NCBI GenBank assembly: GCA_003537695.1
Contig: DPRC01000188.1
Coordinates: 768-7,098, forward strand
DNA: 6,331 bases
Direction: 5' to 3'
DNA from: Polaribacter sp.
GTDB taxonomy: Bacteria > Bacteroidota > Bacteroidia > Flavobacteriales > Flavobacteriaceae
Under the pieces are notes generated by a model that did no database searches, was not told where the DNA came from, and saw only the letters and a program-made list of their open reading frames with translations. Made by a program: the position numbers and the translations under genes. Shown here piece by piece: positions 1 through 6,021 of this stretch. Positions within the stretch are counted from its first letter, which is position 1. Every line of letters begins with the position of its first letter.

Positions 1-33
1 AAAAAAAAGCCTCAATAAAAATATTGAGGCTTT
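1..33 (-). terminator. Intrinsic terminator of prfA, possibly bidirectional
   Basis: A perfect 9-bp stem pairs 9-17 with 22-30 (GCCTCAATA / TATTGAGGC) around a 4-base A loop. It can be extended by A-T pairs into the flanking A run. Read on the minus strand, the stem is followed by eight T residues (complement of 1-8), which is the classic rho-independent form. It starts 25 bases after the prfA stop codon. On the plus strand the stem is followed by TTTGTGTTTTTT, so it may also stop transcription coming from the left. Confidence 0.9.
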
Positions 34-55
34 GTGTTTTTTAAGATCTAGTGTA

Positions 56-1132
56 TTATAAGTCGTCATTCAAACTCTTTAGCTTCTCTGTATTTTCTGC
101 CAACATCAATTCATCTATAATTTTTTGAATATCACCATTCATAATATTTGGTAAATCGTACAATGAAAGCCCGATCCTGTGATCCGTAACGCGGCCTTGC
201 GCATAATTATAGGTCCTAATCTTGGCACTTCTATCTCCAGAAGAAACCATAGAGCCACGCTTTAAAGCATCCGCTGCATTTTTCTTAGCCAATTCCATGT
301 CATACAGACGGGAACGTAAAACTTTAAAGGCTTTCTCCTTGTTTTTATGTTGGGATTTTTGATCTTGACACTGTGCTACCAATCCTGTTGGAATGTGCGT
401 TAAACGGACGGCCGAATAGGTTGTATTTACAGATTGACCTCCTGGACCAGAAGAACAGAAAAAATCAATACGCACCTCTTTAGGGTTTATTTCTACATCA
501 AACTCTTCCGCTTCTGGAAATACCATACAGGTAGCTGCTGAAGTATGCACACGCCCTTGTGTTTCTGTCTGCGGCACTCGTTGTACTCGGTGCACTCCAG
601 CTTCAAACTTTAAAATCCCATAAACATCTGCACCGTTTACTTCAAATTGAATTTCCTTAAACCCTCCATTTGTACCTTCAGAATAATCTACTGTAGAGAC
701 CTTCCAGCCTTTACTTTCACAATATTTAGTATACATTCTAAACAAATCTCCAGCAAAAATACTTGCCTCGTCTCCCCCAGTTCCTGCCCGCAGCTCTACG
801 ACTGCATTTTTAGAATCTTCGGGATCCGTAGGTATCAATAAAAAGCGTATTTCTTCCTCTAACTTTGGGATTCTTGCATTGGCTTCGTCAATCTCTGACT
901 TCGCCATCTCGTTCATTTCTGCATCTGAACCGTCTGCCAAAATTTCTTTTGCCTCTTCTATATTGTCTACTAAAACTTGATATTCATCTCCCTTTTCAAC
1001 AACATTTCCTAAATCCTTATATTCTTTCATCAATTGCGCATACCGCTTCTGATCCATGATAATTTCTGGCTGAATAATCAAATCAGAAACCTCATCATAA
1101 CGCTGCTTTACAATTCTTAATTTATCTAACAT
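56..1132 (-). CDS. prfA: Peptide chain release factor 1 (RF1)
   Basis: Class I release factor that reads UAA and UAG in the ribosomal A site and triggers hydrolysis of peptidyl-tRNA; cytoplasmic. At 358 aa it matches the usual RF1 length of about 360. The hydrolysis loop is visible as [12 protein letters not shown] around residues 227-238, with GGQ at 231-233; in this family the Gln is N5-methylated by PrmC. The codon-reading motif is [14 protein letters not shown] (residues 186-199). Its P-x-T form (PQT, 187-189) identifies RF1, whereas RF2 carries SPF. The conserved [13 protein letters not shown] segment follows GGQ. The ATG start gives [10 protein letters not shown], the expected RF1 N-terminus; no strong Shine-Dalgarno sequence precedes it. 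It lies 208 bases downstream of purM on the same strand, with a strong terminator just after it. The gene looks intact. Confidence 0.98.
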   Translation of the reverse strand: MLDKLRIVKQRYDEVSDLIIQPEIIMDQKRYAQLMKEYKDLGNVVEKGDEYQVLVDNIEEAKEILADGSDAEMNEMAKSEIDEANARIPKLEEEIRFLLIPTDPEDSKNAVVELRAGTGGDEASIFAGDLFRMYTKYCESKGWKVSTVDYSEGTNGGFKEIQFEVNGADVYGILKFEAGVHRVQRVPQTETQGRVHTSAATCMVFPEAEEFDVEINPKEVRIDFFCSSGPGGQSVNTTYSAVRLTHIPTGLVAQCQDQKSQHKNKEKAFKVLRSRLYDMELAKKNAADALKRGSMVSSGDRSAKIRTYNYAQGRVTDHRIGLSLYDLPNIMNGDIQKIIDELMLAENTEKLKSLNDDL

Positions 1133-1154
1133 TTGCGACTCTTTTCTTGGATTG

Positions 1155-1162
1155 CGAATTTA
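1155..1162 (-). promoter_or_regulatory. Possible -7 element of a prfA promoter
   Basis: On the minus strand this reads TAAATTCG, one base away from the Bacteroidota -7 consensus TAnnTTTG and 22 bases upstream of the prfA ATG. No good TTTG lies about 19 bases further upstream; that position falls in the inverted repeat at 1178-1209. It is a weak match. prfA could equally be transcribed by readthrough from purM, since no terminator is visible after purM. Confidence 0.25.
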
Positions 1163-1177
1163 CACTTTTTATCGGAA

Positions 1178-1209
1178 AGTTAAATATTTCATTTTGAGTA
1201 TATTTAACT
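1178..1209. repeat. Perfect 10-bp inverted repeat upstream of prfA
   Basis: AGTTAAATAT (1178-1187) and ATATTTAACT (1200-1209) are exact reverse complements separated by 12 bases. The repeat ends 46 bases upstream of the prfA start codon and would overlap the -33 region of the weak promoter candidate at 1155-1162. It has no T tract after the stem on either strand, so it does not look like a terminator. It could be a protein-binding operator or, if transcribed from purM, an RNA hairpin in the purM-prfA spacer. The regulator and role are unknown. Confidence 0.6.
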
Positions 1210-1217
1210 GCATCCGT

Positions 1218-1296
1218 TTGCACTTCTGCCTTTACTTACATTTGATTTCCAGGGAACGTTGAAATAGGAAATTCTAAAACCCAATCAGAAGCACAA
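1218..1296 (-). repeat. Nested imperfect inverted repeats in the purM-prfA gap
   Basis: An outer pair, TTGCACTTCTG (1218-1228) and CAGAAGCACAA (1286-1296), matches at 9 of 11 positions. It encloses an exact 6-bp pair, ATTTCC (1245-1250) and GGAAAT (1267-1272). The spacers on the two sides are similar (16 and 13 bases), so the minus-strand transcript could fold into a long interrupted stem. Short arms in AT-rich DNA arise easily by chance. This is a description of what the gap holds, not a claim of function. Confidence 0.2.
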
Positions 1297-1340
1297 CTCT
1301 TAGCATTGCTACAAACATGGTATCAGCGTCCGATTTTATT

Positions 1341-2522
1341 TTATGAATACTCAAAAACACCAAAGGCGCTCTTGATGGTTAGTTTTTTGGTTTCAGAAGC
1401 TACTACCCTGCCCACAATTTTAGCAGCTACATTGTACGATTCCGAAATTGCTATAATGTCCTCTGCGATCTCTGGAGCTACATATATTTCCATTCGATGC
1501 CCACAATTAAAGACCTGGTACATTTCTTTCCAATCTGTATTTGATTGTTCTTGTATTAATTTAAATAAAGGAGGAACCTCAAACATATTGTCTTTTACGA
1601 TGTGAAGGTTGTCTATAAAATGTAATATTTTTGTTTGTGCACCACCAGAACAATGAATCATTCCATGCACGGTGTCTGAATTAAATTTTGATAAAATTTC
1701 TTTTATGATGGGTGCATAGGTTCTCGTTGGGGACAGCACTAATTTACCTGCATCAATTGGAGAATTCTCAACACTGTCTGTCAGTTTTGTGTTTCCAGAA
1801 TACACTAAATCTTCAGGAACCGCAGCATCAAAACTTTCTGGGTATTTTTCAGCTAAGTATTTATGAAAAACGTCGTGTCTTGCAGACGTTAATCCGTTAG
1901 ATCCCATTCCGCCGTTGTACTCCGTTTCATAGCTAGCTTGTCCGAAAGATTCTAATCCAACAATGACATCTCCCGCTTTTATATTTGCATTGTCGATAAC
2001 AGCTGCTCTTTTCATACGTGCAGTTACGGTAGAATCTACAATGATTGTTCGCACTAAGTCACCAACATCTGCCGTTTCCCCGCCTGTAGAGTGAATGGTC
2101 ACTCCAAAACCTTTTAAATCTTCGATTAGCTCCTCTGTTCCGTTTATAATTGCTGACAAAACTTCACCAGGAATTTTACTTTTATTACGACCTATGGTAG
2201 AAGATAGCATGATATTATCTGTTGCACCTACACACAATAAATCGTCAATATTCATGATTAACGCATCCTGCGCAATACCTTTCCAAACTGAAATATCACC
2301 AGTTTCTTTCCAATACATATAGGCCAGGGAGGATTTTGTTCCTGCTCCGTCTGCATGCATTATTAAGCAATAGTCCGCATCATTTGTTAAATAATCCGGC
2401 ACAATCTTACAGAAGGCTTTTGGAAATAAACCTTTGTCTATATTCTTAATCGCATTGTGTACATCTTCTTTGGATGCAGAAACACCTCTTTGTGCGTATC
2501 TTTTAGAAACTTCTTGGCTCAT
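1341..2522 (-). CDS. purM: Phosphoribosylformylglycinamidine cyclo-ligase (AIR synthase)
   Basis: Converts formylglycinamidine ribonucleotide (FGAM) and ATP to aminoimidazole ribonucleotide (AIR), the fifth step of de novo purine synthesis (EC 6.3.3.1); cytoplasmic. Visible PurM-superfamily landmarks in order: DGAGTKSSLAY (58-68), ALIMNIDDLLCVGATD (87-102), the GGETAD phosphate loop (147-152), GMGSNGLTSAR (205-215), PTRTYAPII (265-273), HCSGGAQTKIL (290-300) and FNCGHRMEIYV (338-348). At 393 aa it is clearly longer than the E. coli type (about 345). Several motifs are diverged, for example NIDD in place of the usual VND and SGGAQ in place of TGGG. From memory this is the form usual in Bacteroidota. 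The N-terminus MSQEVSKRYAQRGVS fits the family, supporting this ATG. It lies 73 bases downstream of glnN with its own promoter candidate. No frame damage is seen. Confidence 0.95.
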   Translation of the reverse strand: MSQEVSKRYAQRGVSASKEDVHNAIKNIDKGLFPKAFCKIVPDYLTNDADYCLIMHADGAGTKSSLAYMYWKETGDISVWKGIAQDALIMNIDDLLCVGATDNIMLSSTIGRNKSKIPGEVLSAIINGTEELIEDLKGFGVTIHSTGGETADVGDLVRTIIVDSTVTARMKRAAVIDNANIKAGDVIVGLESFGQASYETEYNGGMGSNGLTSARHDVFHKYLAEKYPESFDAAVPEDLVYSGNTKLTDSVENSPIDAGKLVLSPTRTYAPIIKEILSKFNSDTVHGMIHCSGGAQTKILHFIDNLHIVKDNMFEVPPLFKLIQEQSNTDWKEMYQVFNCGHRMEIYVAPEIAEDIIAISESYNVAAKIVGRVVASETKKLTIKSAFGVFEYS

Positions 2523-2541
2523 ATTGTTGTGTTGTATAGTG

Positions 2542-2577
2542 CAAATTTAGTCTTTTGAATAAAAAATTCTATCCAAA
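2542..2577 (-). promoter_or_regulatory. Predicted purM promoter
   Basis: On the minus strand, TAAATTTG (2549-2542) matches the Bacteroidota -7 consensus TAnnTTTG exactly. It sits 19 bases upstream of the purM ATG, implying a leader of roughly a dozen bases. A TTTG (2577-2574) lies 24 bases further upstream. That is slightly longer than the usual spacing of about 17-23, so the -33 assignment is less certain than the -7. Confidence 0.5.
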
Positions 2578-2585
2578 AACAGGAT
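2561..2585 (-). terminator. Weak candidate terminator after glnN
   Basis: On the minus strand, ATCC (2585-2582) can pair with GGAT (2574-2571) around a 7-base loop, followed by AGAATTTTTT (2570-2561). The stem is only 4 bp and the T tract starts a few bases late, so termination would be inefficient. It overlaps the purM -33 candidate. Readthrough from glnN into purM is plausible. Confidence 0.22.
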
Positions 2586-2595
2586 GTTTTTATGA

Positions 2596-4779
2596 TTACT
2601 TTGTAAACAATAATTCCCTATATTTTGTCAAAGGCCATAAGTTGTCATCTACCATCGTTTCTAGCTTGTCGCAGTGGTATCGAATTTGCTCGAAAAACGG
2701 TTTCACATTGCTACAATATTGTTCTGCAGATTTTAAACCAACCTGCTTGTTTGCGTTTGAACGTGCTGCTTCCATTTGAATAACTTTTGCATTAATTTCT
2801 GTAATGTGCTTCGAAATCGTCATGATGAGTTCTATTTGCTCTTTGGCGATACTTTTGTAATCTCCGCCAAATATTTCTTTCAAATTCTTTGTGTTTTCTA
2901 ACAAGGTATTCTGATAAATAATTGCTGTTGGTACCACGTGATTTCTAGAAATATCTCCCAATACCCTACTTTCTATTTGCAAACGCTTCGTATATTCTTC
3001 TAATTTAATTTCATAGCGCGCTTCCACCTCAATCTTACTCATCACATTCATCTCCTCATACAAATCGATGACTTTTTTAGAACTCATTACTTTCAAGGCC
3101 GATGGCGTTGTTTTATTGTTACTTAATCCGCGTTTTTTAGCTTCTTTTTCCCACGCTTCTCCATATCCATCGCCATCAAATCTAATCTTCTTAGACGCTT
3201 TAATACATTCTCTCAAAACATTAAAAACGGCTTCGTCTTTTTTCAAGTTTTTAGATTCTATGAGTAGATCTACGTCCTGCTTAAACTCTTTCAACTGTTT
3301 TGCAACAATGGTGTTTAAAACGGTCATTGGTCCCGCGCAATTCGCAGAAGACCCTACGGCTCTAAATTCAAATTTATTCCCCGTAAAAGCGAATGGAGAG
3401 GTTCTATTGATGTCTGTATTGTCTAATAGTATCTCAGGGATTTTACCAATAATATTTAGTTTTAAGTCTGTTTTCTCTTTTGGAGATAATTTTCCTTTAG
3501 TAACATTTTCTAACTCGTCTAAAACAGCCGAAAGCTGTGCACCAATAAAAACAGATATAATTGCTGGTGGCGCTTCATTTGCTCCCAATCGATAATCATT
3601 GCTTGCAGAAACAACAGCCGCTCTTAACAATTCTTCATTTTCGTATACCGCCTTAATAGTATTTACAAAAAACGTTAAGAATTGTAGATTCTTCATAGGA
3701 GTTTTCCCCGGACTCAAAAGGTTTGTACCATTTTCTAATGCCAAAGACCAGTTGTTATGCTTTGCAGAACCATTGATTCCTGCAAATGGTTTTTCATGGA
3801 ACAATACTTTAAATTGATGCCTGTCTGCTACTTTATGCATTACATCCATGAGCAAAGAATTATGATCTACTGCAAGATTTGCTTCCTCAAAGATGGGCGC
3901 GACCTCAAATTGATTTGGAGCCACCTCATTGTGTCTTGTTTTTACTGGGATTCCTAAAAGCATGCACTCCTCCTCTAAATCCTGCATAAAACTCATCGCC
4001 CTTGCGGGAATTATCCCGAAATAATGATCATCTAACTGCTGCCCTTTTGCTGACGAATGTCCAAGTAAAGTTCTTCCCGTTAATTGGATATCAGGTCTAG
4101 AAAGTGCCAAAGCAGTATCTATTAAAAAAAATTCTTGTTCCCAGCCTAATGTGGCATTTACTTTGTTGATGTTTTTATCAAAATAGCGACAAACGGCAGT
4201 TGCATGTGTATCTACTGCCTGTAAGGACCGTAATAAAGGCGTCTTATTATCTAAAGCTTCCCCCGTATACGCCACAAATATTGTTGGAATGCAAAGTGTT
4301 CTTTCGTAGATAAAAGCAGGAGAAGTAGGATCCCACGCGGTAAAACCCCGTGCTTCAAAAGTATTTCTAATCCCTCCACTGGGAAAACTAGAGGCATCTG
4401 GTTCTTGCTGCACGAGCTGCTCCCCATCAAATTTCTCCATTGCCAGACTTCCATTGATCGACTCGAAAAAAGCATCGTGCTTTTCTGCTGTTGCTCCCGT
4501 TAATGGCTGAAACCAATGCGTATAATGTGTTGCACCTTTAGACATTGCCCAATCTTTCATGCTGACAGCAACCTGATCTGCAATTTTACGATCAATGCGT
4601 GTACCATGCTCAATTGCATTCATCACGCTTTCATATGCTGCACGCGTCAAATACTGCTGCATCGCATGTTTATTAAATACATTTTGCCCAAAAAGTGTCG
4701 ATCTTTTTTCACTCTGATTCACCTCTACAGGCTTTCTGTTTAATGTTTCTTGTAAAGCGTTGAATCTAATAATTGACAT
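2596..4779 (-). CDS. glnN: Glutamine synthetase type III (GSIII)
   Basis: ATP-dependent synthesis of glutamine from glutamate and ammonia (EC 6.3.1.2); cytoplasmic. At 727 aa it has the size of the GSIII family, first known from Bacteroides fragilis GlnN (about 729 aa), and is far longer than GSI or GSII. Landmarks in order: HWFQPLTG (88-95), the GSIII-typical SFPSGGIRNTFEARGFTAWD (131-150), WEQEFFLID with metal-binding glutamates (213-221), TRHNEVAPNQFEVAPIFEEA (281-300), VDHN (304-307), the loop HEKPFAGINGSAKHNNWSL (328-346), and FTGNKFEFRAVGSSANCAGP (465-484), the counterpart of the substrate-binding Arg segment. A helix-rich, charged C-terminal region (about 565-727) is typical of GSIII. 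Known GSIII enzymes are double-ring dodecamers. No GSI-type adenylylation segment was recognised, so control is probably transcriptional or by ligand. The start gives MSIIRFNALQ; no Shine-Dalgarno sequence is present. It is divergent from the type II synthetase gene and 73 bases ahead of purM. Confidence 0.97.
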   Translation of the reverse strand: MSIIRFNALQETLNRKPVEVNQSEKRSTLFGQNVFNKHAMQQYLTRAAYESVMNAIEHGTRIDRKIADQVAVSMKDWAMSKGATHYTHWFQPLTGATAEKHDAFFESINGSLAMEKFDGEQLVQQEPDASSFPSGGIRNTFEARGFTAWDPTSPAFIYERTLCIPTIFVAYTGEALDNKTPLLRSLQAVDTHATAVCRYFDKNINKVNATLGWEQEFFLIDTALALSRPDIQLTGRTLLGHSSAKGQQLDDHYFGIIPARAMSFMQDLEEECMLLGIPVKTRHNEVAPNQFEVAPIFEEANLAVDHNSLLMDVMHKVADRHQFKVLFHEKPFAGINGSAKHNNWSLALENGTNLLSPGKTPMKNLQFLTFFVNTIKAVYENEELLRAAVVSASNDYRLGANEAPPAIISVFIGAQLSAVLDELENVTKGKLSPKEKTDLKLNIIGKIPEILLDNTDINRTSPFAFTGNKFEFRAVGSSANCAGPMTVLNTIVAKQLKEFKQDVDLLIESKNLKKDEAVFNVLRECIKASKKIRFDGDGYGEAWEKEAKKRGLSNNKTTPSALKVMSSKKVIDLYEEMNVMSKIEVEARYEIKLEEYTKRLQIESRVLGDISRNHVVPTAIIYQNTLLENTKNLKEIFGGDYKSIAKEQIELIMTISKHITEINAKVIQMEAARSNANKQVGLKSAEQYCSNVKPFFEQIRYHCDKLETMVDDNLWPLTKYRELLFTK

Positions 4780-4799
4780 ATTGTTAGTTTTTTAGGTAT

Positions 4800-4819
4800 T
4801 TTATTTACTTATAAATAAA
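4800..4819. repeat. AT-only palindrome in the glnN leader
   Basis: TTTATTTA (4800-4807) and TAAATAAA (4812-4819) are exact reverse complements around a 4-base spacer. It ends 21 bases upstream of the glnN start codon, inside the predicted leader of that gene. It can form an AU-only RNA hairpin or be a DNA site. In such AT-rich sequence a chance origin is quite possible. Confidence 0.4.
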
Positions 4820-4822
4820 CGA

Positions 4823-4840
4823 CCCCTATATAAATTAGGG
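4823..4840. promoter_or_regulatory. Candidate operator 1, CCCTA-N7-TAGGG
   Basis: CCCTA (4824-4828) and TAGGG (4836-4840) form an inverted repeat with a 7-base spacer. These are rare GC clusters in an otherwise almost pure AT region. The left half belongs to the 9-mer CCCCTATAT (4823-4831), which recurs exactly at 4875-4883. The site lies downstream of the predicted glnN -7 element, that is within its leader, so bound protein there would be expected to repress glnN. The binding protein is unknown. Confidence 0.5.
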
Positions 4841-4857
4841 ATAAAATTATTTTTATA

Positions 4858-4865
4858 CAAATTTA
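4858..4865 (-). promoter_or_regulatory. Predicted -7 element of the glnN promoter
   Basis: On the minus strand this reads TAAATTTG, an exact TAnnTTTG match and identical to the core of the purM -7 candidate. It implies a glnN leader of about 70 bases. No TTTG is found near the expected -33 position; that position falls in the inverted repeat at 4875-4899. Absence of a -33 element next to an operator-like site would suit a promoter that needs an activator, though this is inference. Confidence 0.5.
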
Positions 4866-4874
4866 AACATTTTA

Positions 4875-4899
4875 CCCCTATATTTTTTGATATGTAGGG
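4875..4899. promoter_or_regulatory. Candidate operator 2, CCCTA-N14-TAGGG, between the two promoters
   Basis: CCCTATAT (4876-4883) and ATGTAGGG (4892-4899) form an inverted repeat with one mismatch and an 8-base spacer. It carries the second copy of CCCCTATAT (4875-4883) and TAGGGA (4895-4900), both shared with operator 1. Its centre (4887.5) lies midway between the last base of the glnN -7 element (4858) and that of the type II synthetase -7 element (4916). It covers the -33 TTTG of the latter. A protein here could act on both promoters at once. Confidence 0.55.
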
Positions 4900-4916
4900 A
4901 AAATATTTCATTTTTG
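4886..4916 (+). promoter_or_regulatory. Predicted promoter of the type II glutamine synthetase gene
   Basis: TTTG (4886-4889), a 19-base spacer, then CATTTTTG (4909-4916) match the Bacteroidota pattern TTTG-N19-TAnnTTTG with one mismatch (C for T). Transcription would start a few bases after 4916, leaving a leader of about 25 AT-rich bases without a Shine-Dalgarno sequence, as is usual in this phylum. The -33 TTTG lies inside candidate operator 2, so occupancy of that site should directly affect initiation. Confidence 0.55.
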
Positions 4917-4948
4917 TACTGTTAACATTATTCACTCAATTATTTATT

Positions 4949-5965
4949 ATGGCAAAAATTAAATTAGAATACATTTGGTTAGATGGATACAAACCAACAC
5001 AGAATTTAAGAAGTAAAACTAAAGTTGAAGAGCACGAAAACTTTCAGGGAACTGTTGAAGAATTAGGCCTTTGGTCTTTTGATGGTTCTTCTACAAAACA
5101 AGCTTCTGGTGGAGCATCTGATTGTATTTTAAAGCCCGTTGCCGTCTATCCAGATCCAAAAAGGATTAATGGTTATTTAGTAATGACTGAAGTAATGAAT
5201 GCTGATGGTACTCCGCACATTTCTAATGCACGCGCTACCATTGAAGATGATGACAACGATTTCTGGTTCGGTTTTGAACAAGAATATTTTATTATGGATA
5301 CGGATACTGATTTGCCATTAGGATTTCCAAGAGGTGGTTACCCTGCACCACAAGGAATGTACTACTGTTCTGTTGGAGGTAAAAACACACACGGACGTGC
5401 TTTTGTTGAAGAGCATGCCGATTTATGTATTGATGCAGGATTAAATTTTGAAGGCATCAATCAAGAAGTTGCCTCTGGACAATGGGAATACCAATTGTTT
5501 GCAAAAGGAGCAAAAAAAGCAGGAGATGAAATCTGGATCTCTAGATATTTATTAGATCGTTTAACAGAAGGCAAAGGGATGTACATCGAGTACCACCCAA
5601 AACCACTAGGAAATACAGATTGGAATGGCTCTGGAATGCATGCTAACTTTTCAAATACGATCCTGAGGACTTGTGGTTCTAAAGAGAAATATATTGAAAT
5701 ATGTGAAGCTTTCCGTCCACTTGTAAAAGAACACATTTCCGTCTATGGCGAGCACAATGACCTGCGATTAACTGGTGATCACGAAACTGCATCTATCCAT
5801 GATTTCTCTTGGGGAGTTTCAGATAGAGGAGCCTCTATTCGGATTCCAATTATCGCTGTAGAAAAAGGATACAAAGGATGGTTAGAAGACCGTCGTCCAT
5901 CTTCAAATGGAGACCCTTATAAAATTGCTTCAAGAATTATTAAAACTGTAAAACCAGTTAAATAA
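4949..5965 (+). CDS. glnII: Glutamine synthetase type II (beta-grasp, eukaryote-like)
   Basis: ATP-dependent ligation of ammonia to glutamate (EC 6.3.1.2); cytoplasmic. The 338-aa length is typical of GSII and well below GSI (about 470). Landmarks: WSFDGSSTKQA (42-52) in the N-terminal beta-grasp region; FGFEQEYFIMD with metal-binding glutamates (107-117); GINQEVASGQWEYQ (169-182), matching the GSII GINxEV-x-x-GQWE signature; NGSGMH (226-231), the NG-x-G-x-H substrate/ATP motif; RLTGDHETASI (273-283); SDRGASIRIP (291-300); and DRRPSSNGDPY (314-324). Family members are decamers of two pentameric rings and lack the adenylylation site of GSI. The stretch YGEHNDLRLTG (266-276) differs slightly from the common GSII form YGxGNExRLTG. 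The ATG start gives MAKIKLEYIWLDG, the expected N-terminus. It is monocistronic by appearance, divergent from glnN and followed by a terminator. Often named glnA in annotation. Confidence 0.97.
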   Translation: MAKIKLEYIWLDGYKPTQNLRSKTKVEEHENFQGTVEELGLWSFDGSSTKQASGGASDCILKPVAVYPDPKRINGYLVMTEVMNADGTPHISNARATIEDDDNDFWFGFEQEYFIMDTDTDLPLGFPRGGYPAPQGMYYCSVGGKNTHGRAFVEEHADLCIDAGLNFEGINQEVASGQWEYQLFAKGAKKAGDEIWISRYLLDRLTEGKGMYIEYHPKPLGNTDWNGSGMHANFSNTILRTCGSKEKYIEICEAFRPLVKEHISVYGEHNDLRLTGDHETASIHDFSWGVSDRGASIRIPIIAVEKGYKGWLEDRRPSSNGDPYKIASRIIKTVKPVK

Positions 5966-5987
5966 TCGCACTACCTATATACAATTG

Positions 5988-6021
5988 AAAACGCGTTCCA
6001 TGGTTGGTTCGCGTTTTTTTT
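5988..6021. terminator. Shared terminator between convergent genes
   Basis: AAAACGCG (5988-5995) pairs exactly with CGCGTTTT (6010-6017), and eight T residues run from 6014 to 6021, a good rho-independent terminator for the type II synthetase gene 22 bases after its stop codon. The 14-base loop may add a small CCA/TGG stem after two T-T mismatches. Read leftward, the same stem ends in AAAACGCG/CGCGTTTT with a short T run, so it may also terminate the exchanger gene, whose TAA (6022-6020) overlaps the tract. Confidence 0.8.

Noticed and set aside
1122..1322. A minus-strand frame of 28 codons, one TAA, then 37 codons, running into the prfA start; considered as a decayed small gene
   Set aside because: There is no ATG after the TAA and no recognisable domain. 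In DNA this AT-rich, a roughly 66-codon stretch with only one stop in some frame is not rare.
2571..2592. Plus-strand hairpin AAAAAC-AGGAT-GTTTTT in the glnN-purM gap as a separate regulatory element
   Set aside because: Six mostly A-T pairs that exclude the alternative ATCC/GGAT stem; nothing sets it apart from chance in this gap.
3068..3595. A 175-codon open frame on the plus strand
   Set aside because: It lies wholly antisense inside glnN, whose protein is clearly conserved across this stretch. It resembles no family I know and has no promoter or start context of its own.
5461..5736. A 91-codon open frame on the minus strand
   Set aside because: Antisense shadow inside the conserved part of the type II glutamine synthetase gene.
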